From the NCBI GenBank assembly GCA_030024065.1, contig JASEIE010000173.1:1-8507 (forward strand): a stretch of DNA of 8,507 nt, read 5' to 3'. A model generated the notes under the pieces. That model did not search any database. It worked only from the letters and a program-made list of their open reading frames with translations, and was not told the DNA's origin. Below, piece by piece: positions 1 through 6,267 of this stretch. The stretch's first letter is position 1. Each line of letters begins with the position of its first letter. The stretch comes from Thermodesulfobacteriota bacterium. GTDB lineage: Bacteria > Desulfobacterota > BSN033 > UBA1163. The position numbers were made by a program, and so were the translations under genes.

Positions 1-213
1 GTAACGGTTCCCCCGAATTTTGACGACCTTCCCTTCCTCTGACAAATCCCTTAATCGCTCTCGAAGCGTCCTCCTTTCTTCCTTTCCCAACCCGAAGCGC
101 TGGAGAATTTCTCTTAAAAGCAGAGGTCGGTCTTCGTCTTCCATCAACCGAAGAATCTCCTCTGCCGTGAGAGCTCTCCCCCTTGCTTTTACCTTTTTCT
201 CTTTCCTTCCCAT
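1..213 (-). CDS. rnr: Ribonuclease R, N-terminal fragment (runs off left edge)
   Basis: Seventy-one codons are visible from an ATG at 213 and stay open to the window edge, so only the N-terminus is present. A basic start (GRKEKKVKARGRAL) leads into a winged-helix-like segment (TAEEILRLMEDEDRPLLLRE, then a helix with KEERRTLRERLRDL, ending EEGKVVKIRGNRY). This is the usual opening of the bacterial RNase R/VacB family, whose HTH domain precedes cold-shock, RNB catalytic and S1 domains; none of those lies inside the window. RNase R is a cytoplasmic 3'-to-5' exoribonuclease that degrades structured RNA. The ATG has only a weak AAAGATT-like ribosome site. It starts 43 bases after the DUF362 stop on the same strand, so co-transcription is likely. 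The call rests on the N-terminal domain alone; another winged-helix protein cannot be fully excluded. Confidence 0.8.
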   Translation of the reverse strand, partial: MGRKEKKVKARGRALTAEEILRLMEDEDRPLLLREILQRFGLGKEERRTLRERLRDLSEEGKVVKIRGNRY

Positions 214-256
214 CTTTTAATCTTTGGCTCCGAACCCCGAACTCCGAACTGACGAT

Positions 257-1330
257 TCATTCCTCTACTCCGAAGACAGCCTTCTTTACCGTCCTCATCA
301 CACTTCTAAAGCCAGGAATGGTAGGATCCAGGTCCATCTCCAGAAGTTCGATCTCCTCCTTCCCTTTTATCCCCAACCCCAGTTCGATTGCCCTTTTCAC
401 CTGCCTCTGCTCCCAGACATCGACCCCCCTGATCTGTGGCAGATCAGAATAGTGTTTCAATACTCCCAAACCAATGACATCAGCGGCAATACGATCTCCG
501 GTCGCAATGATGAGGTTGGCATCGATTGCCCTGCCGGCCCAGGGTCCTCCCTCTACCATCAATCTCGTTCCATCGATGATGTTGAGATCAGGCGTATAGG
601 CGAGGTTCAATTCCGCAATCACCTCTTCCCAATGGGAACGATCGACCAGATAGGGCCTGTGCCTGAAATGGGTCGCACCAACGAAGTTTTTCAATGCAAT
701 ACTGTAAGTGGCTGATCCATGGGTTTTAATCACCGGAAGGTTGATGATCCGGTCAACCTGGAGATGCGTTTCGGTCACATAGACACTTTTGAGAAACTGC
801 CCTTGAGGGAGATCAATGGAGACCCATCCTCCCTCATCAAAGGGAACCAGTTCTGCCTCGGTTTCCTCAGCGATCATCTTCATAAAGGTAAGTTCCATGT
901 TTTTCCGGGTGGGAAGTTTAAAAAAAGCGGACATATCACCGATGAGGACGTGACGGGCTCCGGATTCGTAAAGGATTTTTACAACCGCCTTCACCACCTG
1001 CGGGTTGGTCGTCACCGGAGGAGGTGAACCATCCAGGATGTTTGGTTTGAGGAGAACCGATTTGCCGAGGACATCGAGCCTCTCTATTCCCCCGATGAGA
1101 TCGATTGCTCTTCTCACCATCTTCTCCACGTCCCTTCCGTGAACCATGCTCACCCGGATCTTTTGGCCCTCCATGAAGGGGTTGGGTCTGGATGGAATCA
1201 CTCCTTTCTTCGGACGGAAGATGAAAGGCCACCAGATGGCCCGCCATCTAAAAGTAAAGAGCATGAGGATCAGCAATCCCAGGGCAATAAGGAAGGAGCG
1301 TCGAGGCATTCCCTTGACAGCAATCTTCAT
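257..1330 (-). CDS. DUF362 domain protein with Tat-like signal anchor
   Basis: This 357-residue protein belongs to the DUF362 family, judged from the LLKPN motif (93-97), the IKTH...ALKN segment (201-215) and the DLNIIDGTRLMVEGG block (249-262). DUF362 proteins are often found beside iron-sulfur or redox genes, but their reaction is unsettled. The N-terminus carries PRRSFLIALG (9-18), a good twin-arginine match, followed by a hydrophobic stretch to about residue 26. There is no obvious AxA cleavage site, so the protein is probably membrane-anchored with its domain outside the cytoplasm. No CxxC ferredoxin motif is seen, unlike some DUF362 proteins. An ATG seven codons upstream (1351) is open, but the start at 1330 has a clear GGAGGGGAG ribosome site eight bases before it and is preferred. 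The gene follows the YIP1 gene by 77 bases across a terminator-like hairpin and precedes rnr by 43 bases. Confidence 0.85.
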   Translation of the reverse strand: MKIAVKGMPRRSFLIALGLLILMLFTFRWRAIWWPFIFRPKKGVIPSRPNPFMEGQKIRVSMVHGRDVEKMVRRAIDLIGGIERLDVLGKSVLLKPNILDGSPPPVTTNPQVVKAVVKILYESGARHVLIGDMSAFFKLPTRKNMELTFMKMIAEETEAELVPFDEGGWVSIDLPQGQFLKSVYVTETHLQVDRIINLPVIKTHGSATYSIALKNFVGATHFRHRPYLVDRSHWEEVIAELNLAYTPDLNIIDGTRLMVEGGPWAGRAIDANLIIATGDRIAADVIGLGVLKHYSDLPQIRGVDVWEQRQVKRAIELGLGIKGKEEIELLEMDLDPTIPGFRSVMRTVKKAVFGVEE

Positions 1331-1341
1331 CAGACTCCCCT

Positions 1342-1375
1342 CCAAAAACAAAAAGGGGCTCTCAATGTCCCCTTT
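1342..1375 (-). terminator. Terminator-like hairpin between the YIP1 and DUF362 genes
   Basis: Read on the minus strand, AAAGGGG (1375-1369) pairs perfectly with CCCCTTT (1358-1352) across a 10-base loop. It is followed by T-rich sequence (TTTTTGTTTTT). That is the form of an intrinsic terminator placed 33 bases after the YIP1 stop. The Shine-Dalgarno sequence of the DUF362 gene begins directly after the T tract, so there is no room for a promoter between them. DUF362 would therefore need read-through or a promoter inside the YIP1 3' end. Confidence 0.6.
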
Positions 1376-1407
1376 CGATCGAAACCATAGCCTCCGACCA
1401 TTCGAAT

Positions 1408-2481
1408 CTAAACTCCCACTCCGCCAAAGAACCGCATCGATCCCATAAAAAATGGGATGAGGATAGCCAGGATGATAAGCGCCACCATCACAATGGCTGG
1501 AAGAAGAACGGCCAGAGCCGCTTTTCCCGTGGAGATGCCATGGCCCTCTCTCACACCAATGATGAAAAGAACGATCATATAAACGGACCCGATGAAGCTC
1601 CCGATAAATGGCACAACATCGAAGAGATGAGCACTAAAGGAATAAGAGATGGCACGAAAAGTTGCTTGAAATCCACTCTTATTTCCACCGACGACCATGA
1701 GGCAGAGGTGTGTCACGCCACCCCCTATTACAATGGAGGAGGACACCATCAAGGGTATTCCAATCAGAGAGATGGCAAGCAATAGGTTGAAAGGGATGAG
1801 GGCATGGATCTGGGGAGGAATGAACTGGGAGAAAAGAAACCATTGATAGAGTAACGATACCCCGAACCCGATGATCCCTGAGATGACCCCGTAGATGAGG
1901 GGAGACCAGTATCCTTGGCCCTTAGCTACTTTTCTGAAGAACTTTGTCGGAGAGAAAAGGGCCTCCCTTGTCGTTCTCATATAGGCCCAGAAGAATCCCT
2001 CCCCGCTCTCCCATGGGGAGGTTTTCTCTTCTGACGAAATCTCTCGAACCTGGCCTTCAATGGAACGTGCCATCTGCTCATATTCTCTATATTTTGAAAT
2101 AACGATCCCACACCTTGCGCAATCATCGCTTTCAGGTTGTTCAAATCCACATTGAGGACAAATGACTGTGGGGCCTGTGTAGGGCTTCGTTTCCGGTTTT
2201 GGTCTCGGTGGTGGTACAGGCTCCGAGGAGATTTTAGAAAACTCAAGGGTCGGTTCCTCTTCCACCCTCACCCTTCCACCGATCTCCTCAAAGGCTTTCA
2301 CATACCTCTCCATCTCTTCCTTCGATATCCCCTTCTTGATTACAACAGGAACCCTCTGGAGCAAGCTCTCGGCTTTTTCGGGGGTGAGATTGAATTTCTT
2401 TTGAAGTCCCTGGATTAAACGAGCCTCCTCTTCCGGCCCGGCCACCGTCAGCCCCAAGAAGATCACCTTATAGAGACCCAT
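1408..2481 (-). CDS. Zinc-ribbon YIP1-family membrane protein
   Basis: Three regions are visible in 357 residues. Residues 1-76 form a soluble domain (KKFNLTPEKAESLLQRVP, then a helix and GGRVRVEEE) whose pattern resembles the ClpS/ribosomal L12 C-terminal fold; this is an inference from pattern. A proline-rich linker (88-104) leads to a zinc ribbon with C108, C111, C121 and C124 in CPQC/CARCGIVISKY form. From about 193 to 346 there are four or five hydrophobic helices with YIP1-like features, such as AISYSFSAHLFDVVPFIGS. YIP1-type bacterial proteins are integral membrane proteins of unknown function, so no reaction is assigned. The ATG at 2481 has a strong AGGAGG seven bases upstream. It is the first gene of the minus-strand group, diverges from the flavin oxidoreductase operon, and its 5' leader contains a small hairpin. 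Confidence 0.8.
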   Translation of the reverse strand: MGLYKVIFLGLTVAGPEEEARLIQGLQKKFNLTPEKAESLLQRVPVVIKKGISKEEMERYVKAFEEIGGRVRVEEEPTLEFSKISSEPVPPPRPKPETKPYTGPTVICPQCGFEQPESDDCARCGIVISKYREYEQMARSIEGQVREISSEEKTSPWESGEGFFWAYMRTTREALFSPTKFFRKVAKGQGYWSPLIYGVISGIIGFGVSLLYQWFLFSQFIPPQIHALIPFNLLLAISLIGIPLMVSSSIVIGGGVTHLCLMVVGGNKSGFQATFRAISYSFSAHLFDVVPFIGSFIGSVYMIVLFIIGVREGHGISTGKAALAVLLPAIVMVALIILAILIPFFMGSMRFFGGVGV

Positions 2482-2503
2482 CTTTTTGCCTCCTCTTCCA
2501 GAA

Positions 2504-2520
2504 TCATAAAGGTTTTATGA
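2504..2520 (-). promoter_or_regulatory. Small hairpin in the YIP1 gene leader
   Basis: TCATAAA and TTTATGA form a perfect 7-base inverted repeat around a 3-base centre, 23 to 39 bases before the YIP1 start codon. It may be a weak leader hairpin or an operator half-site pair. Its AT-rich composition makes chance occurrence quite possible. Confidence 0.25.
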
Positions 2521-2551
2521 ATAGTTACCACATTCGACTTCAAACTACAAG

Positions 2552-2577
2552 AATTATTTAAAGTCAATTATTTAAAG
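2552..2577. repeat. 12-base direct repeat, 14-base period
   Basis: AATTATTTAAAG occurs twice (2552-2563 and 2566-2577), separated by TC. The two copies sit about 70 to 95 bases upstream of the YIP1 start, where a regulator could bind. The 14-base period is not a full helical turn multiple, and the sequence is AT-rich, so this is only a candidate site. Confidence 0.4.
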
Positions 2578-2587
2578 GCCACCATCT

Positions 2588-2788
2588 TAATAATCAGTCC
2601 ATAATTGAGAAGACATATTCTTCCGAAAATCTTCCATAACCCTAATACTGTATACTGTTCAGTGGGGCTTTCACCGTTCACCCTGAGCTTGTCGAAGGGT
2701 GCGCAGCCACGCCGTTCATGCTTCGACAAGCTCAGCACAAACGGCTTAAATGAACAGAAGTGTCCATACAATTATGGATTGATTAGTA
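2588..2788. repeat. Pair of 20-base inverted repeats framing the spacer core
   Basis: The sequence at 2588-2607 and the reverse complement of 2769-2788 agree at 18 of 20 positions (core CAATTATGGA.TGATTA). The pair encloses about 160 bases that include a REP-like palindrome. No matching target-site duplication is seen outside the arms. The element could be a small non-coding mobile element remnant with terminal inverted repeats. Alternatively it could be two binding sites for one regulator serving the divergent genes: the right arm ends two bases before the -35 hexamer of the plus-strand promoter. Confidence 0.5.
2674..2744. repeat. REP-like palindrome (CTTCGACAAGCTCAG type)
   Basis: CTGAGCTTGTCGAAG (2683-2697) and CTTCGACAAGCTCAG (2721-2735) are perfect 15-base inverted arms around a 23-base centre. 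The outer CCGTT/AACGG (2674-2678, 2740-2744) extends the pairing after a 4-base mismatch. This core is a widely dispersed bacterial intergenic repeat, known for producing spurious predicted peptides containing LSLSK and FDKLR; both strands here are open across it and encode such peptides. No RAYT transposase is in the window. It could form a stable cruciform or RNA hairpin between the divergent genes. Confidence 0.8.
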
Positions 2789-2790
2789 AT

Positions 2791-2818
2791 TTGACTAAAT
2801 CTCTTTTTAATATATAAT
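2791..2818 (+). promoter_or_regulatory. Sigma70-type promoter for the oxidoreductase operon
   Basis: TTGACT (2791-2796) and TATAAT (2813-2818) are separated by 16 bases, close to the sigma70 consensus, with AT-rich sequence around them. Transcription would begin near 2825, giving a leader of roughly 35 bases that contains the AAGGAGG ribosome site (2845-2851) before the ATG at 2859. The right arm of the inverted repeat pair abuts the -35 box, a position suited to an activator or repressor. Confidence 0.65.
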
Positions 2819-2858
2819 TCCCGGTGGCGACTGAAGAGAGAAACAAGGAGGAAGTTAC

Positions 2859-3833
2859 ATGTTTAAAACACGATTGACCCAGCTCCTCGGCATCCAATAT
2901 CCAATCATTCAGGGTGGGCTCCAGTGGCTGGCCACTGCCCAGTTAGCCTCTGCCGTATCAGAGGCAGGAGGATTGGGAATCATCTCCAGCCTCTCCTTTC
3001 CGGATCAGGAATCCCTGAAAACCGAGATCCGCAGGATGAAAGAGATGACGAAGAAACCTTTCGGCGTAAACCTCTCCATGCTACCGGAATTGACAACGGG
3101 TGATCGAACCGAAGAGATTCTTCAGATCCTCATCAATGAGAGGGTTCCCGTCGTGGAGACATCGGGAAGAAGCCCTGAACCTTTCATCCAGAAACTGAAG
3201 GAGGTGGGAATAAAACTCATCCACAAAGTTCCATCGGTCCGATTTGCAAAAAGGGCAGAAAAGATTGGCGCAGATGCGGTCACGATTGTTGGATTCGAAT
3301 GCGGAGGACATCCAGGGATGGACGATGTGACTTCCCTGGTCCTCATTCCGATTGCAGCCCGATCGCTTCGCATTCCCATCATTGCCGGAGGGGGAATTGC
3401 TGACGCCAGAGGATTTCTATCTGCCCTTGCTCTGGGCGCTGAGGGAGTGTTGATGGGGACACGATTTGTTGCCACTCAAGAATGCCCTGCCGATCTCAAG
3501 GTCAAGCAACGGTTCATCCAGGCAAAAGAAACGGATACGATGATCATCCAGCGTTCCATTCTAAATGCGGCAAGAGTGATCCGGAATAAAGCGGCTGAAG
3601 AGACACTGTCGATGGAAGAAAGGGGAGCTTCACTCGAAGAACTGATGACCCTCATCAGCGGACAGATGAGCAAGCAGGCTTATCAGGAGGGGGATATTGA
3701 AGGTGCCATTATTCCCTGCGGTCAGTGCGTGGGACTGGTCGATGAGATAAAGAGCGTGAAGGAGGTCATCGAAGAGATCATCCAAGAAGCCCAATCCATC
3801 CTTGAAAAATTAAATTCCATGAGGGGTCAATGA
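2859..3833 (+). CDS. Nitronate monooxygenase / FabK-like FMN oxidoreductase
   Basis: This 324-residue protein has the TIM-barrel layout of the nitronate monooxygenase (2-nitropropane dioxygenase) and enoyl-ACP reductase II (FabK) superfamily. Visible motifs are YPIIQGG (14-20) and SEAGGLG (34-40) at the N-terminus, GFECGGHPG (145-153) holding the conserved histidine H151, and the FMN-phosphate-binding region PIIAGGGIAD...LGAEGVLMGTRF (173-203). Such enzymes bind FMN; some oxidise alkyl nitronates, others reduce enoyl thioesters with NAD(P)H. Sequence inspection cannot choose between these, and in an anaerobe an oxygen-dependent monooxygenase would be surprising. A C-terminal PCGQCVG stretch (287-293) has two cysteines, as in many family members. 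The start has AAGGAGG seven bases upstream and a strong promoter. It is the first gene of a three-gene operon; the next gene begins 12 bases after its stop, in the same reading frame. Confidence 0.82.
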   Translation: MFKTRLTQLLGIQYPIIQGGLQWLATAQLASAVSEAGGLGIISSLSFPDQESLKTEIRRMKEMTKKPFGVNLSMLPELTTGDRTEEILQILINERVPVVETSGRSPEPFIQKLKEVGIKLIHKVPSVRFAKRAEKIGADAVTIVGFECGGHPGMDDVTSLVLIPIAARSLRIPIIAGGGIADARGFLSALALGAEGVLMGTRFVATQECPADLKVKQRFIQAKETDTMIIQRSILNAARVIRNKAAEETLSMEERGASLEELMTLISGQMSKQAYQEGDIEGAIIPCGQCVGLVDEIKSVKEVIEEIIQEAQSILEKLNSMRGQ

Positions 3834-3845
3834 AGCTTCCAGCCC

Positions 3846-5888
3846 ATGAGACTAAAAATCAAAACCATCCTTTTTATTACGTCCTTCATCCCAGTGATCG
3901 TTTTTAAAGTTGTAGCACGAGTCGGTGAACCCACTTGGGGGCAGGCGAAAGTGGCTACGATTGCAGGTCTGATCCTCGCAGGGATTCAATTCATTCTCTC
4001 GAAACGATTGATCGGACATACAACCTACCTGGAAAAGGCCTTTCTGGGATTTCTTGGCTTTGGGACGGCATGGATTTATTTGACACCTGCTCATCTTTCT
4101 TCCTTATTCGTCGATCATTCCACTGCCCTTCTCTACTTCGTCCTTTTTCTGACAACCTTGATCCCTCAACTCTTCGGCCACGATCCCTTCACCTATGCCA
4201 TTGCCAAGCAGATGGCTCCAGAGCGGGTCTGGAATACCCCGCAATTTCGAACGATTAATCTCCACCTCACCTATTTCTGGAGCGTAATCTTCTTCATCAA
4301 TTTCCTTTCAGGTTGGCTGGGGCAAGGGAAACCTCTATTTTCAATTTTTGTTCCGTTACTCATTATTTTAGGAATCGGCCTTCCAGTTGTCAGAATTTAT
4401 CCGAAGTATTACCTGAAACGACAATTCGCCTCTCAACCAATCGACCCCTCTCTTCTGCCGGATACAGGCAAAGAACTCATCATGCAGATGCCCATGGGTT
4501 TTAATCCTGAAGCTGCCGGAGATATTAAGGCAGAGATTCAATTCAATCTCACTGGGGAAGGAGGAGGAAAGATGGTCTTATCCATTGGAGAAGGCCAATG
4601 TACAGCCCAAGAAGGCGAGGCTCTTTCTCCTACCCTAACCATTATCTCCCCTGCTGACCTCTGGCTGAAAATTGCCCGCCGGGAGATCGATCCAGCACGG
4701 TCCCTGATGGATGGGCTTTATGAAATGAAGGGAGATATCAATCTTCTCATGAAAATGAGTAGCCTTTTTCACCCTCCTGTGAAAGAGAAGAATGAAGGAT
4801 TGACCCAAAAAGGAGAAAAAAAGATGAAGATCTTAGCCATCCAAGGGAGTCCGCGACCAAAGGCAAGTAATACGGAGATCCTTCTCCAGGAATTTCTAAA
4901 AGGAGCTCAGAGCCAGGGGGTTGAAACCGAAACGATCTATTTGAAAGAAAAGGACGTCCATTCATGTGTAGGATGTTACACCTGCTGGGCAAAAACTCCG
5001 GGAGTGTGTGTGTTTAAGGATGATATGCCGGAGCTTTTGGAAAAGGTTAAGGGTTGTGACATTATTGTGTATGCCACACCCCTCTATAATTACAATATGA
5101 CCTCTCGGGTAAAGGCCTTTCAGGAAAGGCTTCTTCCTCTCCTTGACCCCCATCTGATTAAGACCGGAGAGACTTACCGACACCCCCAGCGATATGAAGT
5201 GAAACGAAAGATGGTTCTTATTTCCACTTGTGGCTTCCCTGAAATTTCACATTTCGATGGTCTCCGACATATCTTCCGCCATATAGAGCAGAGTGGACAA
5301 GTCCCTCTTGTTGGGGAGATCATGATGCCTGCTGCGGAGCTACTGAAACAAGAAGGTCTGAAAGAGAGGATTCAGGATATTCTTCAATCAGTCTACCGTG
5401 CAGGGACTGAGGCCGTCAGAGATGGAAAGGTCTCAAAGGAAACAGAGGCTCAAATTCAAAGACCTCTTATCACACCCGATGAGTTAGCTGAAATGGCCAA
5501 TCTATGGTGGGATAGCCATCTTCATGGGATTGCTCAGGGCAAGCCCCAGGAGGGAGGAACAGAAGATATCCGACTCCTTCTCAGGGGGATGGCCGCAACT
5601 TTTAATTCAGAGGCTGCCGGAGACCTCAAGGCAACGATTCAATTTGAGGTGACCGGTAAACAACCGGGAATTTGGTTTTTCTCGATTGAAAATGGAAGAT
5701 GCATATATAATGAAGGAAGGGTGGATTCCCCTGCCCTCACCATTAAAACGCCATCCGAAGTCTGGTTGGCCATTGCAAATAGAGAGATGGATGGACAACA
5801 AGCCTTTATGGAAGGGAAATATACGGCTATAGGAGATATGAGTCTTTTGATGCGGATGAAGAATTTATTTGGAAGTGAAAAACCATGA
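3846..5888 (+). CDS. Four-module fusion: 6-TM domain, SCP2, iron-sulfur flavoprotein, SCP2
   Basis: This protein has 680 residues. Residues 1-190 contain about six hydrophobic helices (near 7-25, 36-54, 65-80, 93-111, 138-158 and 165-184) of no family I recognise. Residues 215-308 are an SCP2 (sterol carrier protein 2-like) domain with FNPEAAGDIKAEIQF and a GDINLLMKM ending. Residues 327 to about 560 are an NADPH-dependent FMN reductase/iron-sulfur flavoprotein: GSPRPKASNT (334-343) matches the FMN-phosphate loop, and C374, C377, C380 and C388 match the compact 4Fe-4S motif of the Isf family. Residues 582-675 are a second SCP2 domain, identical to the first at about 46 of 94 ungapped positions. 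The likely role is electron transfer from an FMN/4Fe-4S module to a lipid-like ligand held near the membrane; this is inference. The start has a weak ribosome site and probably depends on coupling to the gene 12 bases upstream. The linker at 309-326 looks like a translated intergenic region. Confidence 0.78.
   Translation: MRLKIKTILFITSFIPVIVFKVVARVGEPTWGQAKVATIAGLILAGIQFILSKRLIGHTTYLEKAFLGFLGFGTAWIYLTPAHLSSLFVDHSTALLYFVLFLTTLIPQLFGHDPFTYAIAKQMAPERVWNTPQFRTINLHLTYFWSVIFFINFLSGWLGQGKPLFSIFVPLLIILGIGLPVVRIYPKYYLKRQFASQPIDPSLLPDTGKELIMQMPMGFNPEAAGDIKAEIQFNLTGEGGGKMVLSIGEGQCTAQEGEALSPTLTIISPADLWLKIARREIDPARSLMDGLYEMKGDINLLMKMSSLFHPPVKEKNEGLTQKGEKKMKILAIQGSPRPKASNTEILLQEFLKGAQSQGVETETIYLKEKDVHSCVGCYTCWAKTPGVCVFKDDMPELLEKVKGCDIIVYATPLYNYNMTSRVKAFQERLLPLLDPHLIKTGETYRHPQRYEVKRKMVLISTCGFPEISHFDGLRHIFRHIEQSGQVPLVGEIMMPAAELLKQEGLKERIQDILQSVYRAGTEAVRDGKVSKETEAQIQRPLITPDELAEMANLWWDSHLHGIAQGKPQEGGTEDIRLLLRGMAATFNSEAAGDLKATIQFEVTGKQPGIWFFSIENGRCIYNEGRVDSPALTIKTPSEVWLAIANREMDGQQAFMEGKYTAIGDMSLLMRMKNLFGSEKP
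4811..4826 (+). promoter_or_regulatory. Internal Shine-Dalgarno and in-frame ATG inside the fusion gene
   Basis: AGGAG (4811-4815), within AAAAAGGAG, lies eight bases before an in-frame ATG (4824-4826) that encodes M327. This methionine is exactly where a free iron-sulfur flavoprotein would start (MKILAIQGSPR). The site is stronger than the one before the full-length start at 3846. It could yield a second, soluble 354-residue product made of flavoprotein plus SCP2. Out-of-frame TGA codons at 4780, 4793 and 4801 lie just upstream, where the stop of a separate first gene would be expected. Confidence 0.6.
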
Positions 5889-5915
5889 AATCGAGTTTTA
5901 GGAAGGAACTGGCCA

Positions 5916-6260
5916 ATGATCCGACACAATTTAGACCATCCCGAAGTAAGGGCCACCCGTTACCGAGCACATGGGGGAGGCATTGCCCATATGATCCTGG
6001 ACACTCGCCATTTACAAACCATGATGTTCCTGGCTCATGCCTCAGTGCCTCCTGGCAATACACTCCTGGGCCATGTGGACCCCATGGAGGAGATCTACAT
6101 CATACAGAAAGGCATTGGCCGTATGCAAGTGGGTGATGAGGTGTGTGAGGTGAAGTCAGGAGATGCGATTCATATTCCCATTGGCCAATTTCACGAGTTG
6201 ACCAATATCGGAGAGGAAGATTTAACACTACTGGTCGTTGCCGGTCTCATCCCAGCCTAA
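5916..6260 (+). CDS. Small single-domain cupin
   Basis: This is a 114-residue cupin_2-type beta-barrel protein. Motif 2 is complete: GDAIHIPIGQFHELTN (82-97) fits G-x5-P-x-G-x2-H-x3-N with H93. Motif 1 (GHVDPMEEIYIIQKG, 52-66) keeps H53 and the E58/E59 pair but has aspartate where the second histidine of HxH is usual, so the metal site may be altered or the protein may be a non-catalytic ligand binder. It is cytoplasmic, with no signal peptide. The ATG has AGGAAGGA about eight bases upstream and lies 27 bases after the fusion gene stop, so it is probably the last gene of the operon. It may bind or process the same small molecule as its neighbours; substrate and reaction are unknown. Confidence 0.82.
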   Translation: MIRHNLDHPEVRATRYRAHGGGIAHMILDTRHLQTMMFLAHASVPPGNTLLGHVDPMEEIYIIQKGIGRMQVGDEVCEVKSGDAIHIPIGQFHELTNIGEEDLTLLVVAGLIPA

Positions 6261-6267
6261 CGATTTT

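Noticed and set aside
224..715. 163-codon plus-strand frame opposite the DUF362 gene
   Set aside because: It is antisense to a frame with clear DUF362 motifs, and its composition looks like a shadow translation.
2588..2788. Complete insertion sequence
   Set aside because: There is no transposase frame and no target-site duplication; only the inverted arms are supported.
2568..2817. Overlapping open frames on both strands of the divergent spacer (67 and 70 codons)
   Set aside because: They run through the REP-like palindrome and produce the well-known spurious LSLSK/FDKLR peptide. There is no convincing ribosome site and no domain.
3831..3846. Possible read-through fusion of the oxidoreductase and the 680-residue protein, which are in the same frame
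   Set aside because: A single TGA separates them, and nothing nearby suggests a recoding signal or selenocysteine element; the oxidoreductase is of normal family length.
5885..6136. 83-codon frame whose ATG overlaps the stop of the fusion gene
   Set aside because: The overlapping ATGA looked like translational coupling, but the product is low-complexity and lies in another frame of the cupin gene, which has clear motifs and its own ribosome site.
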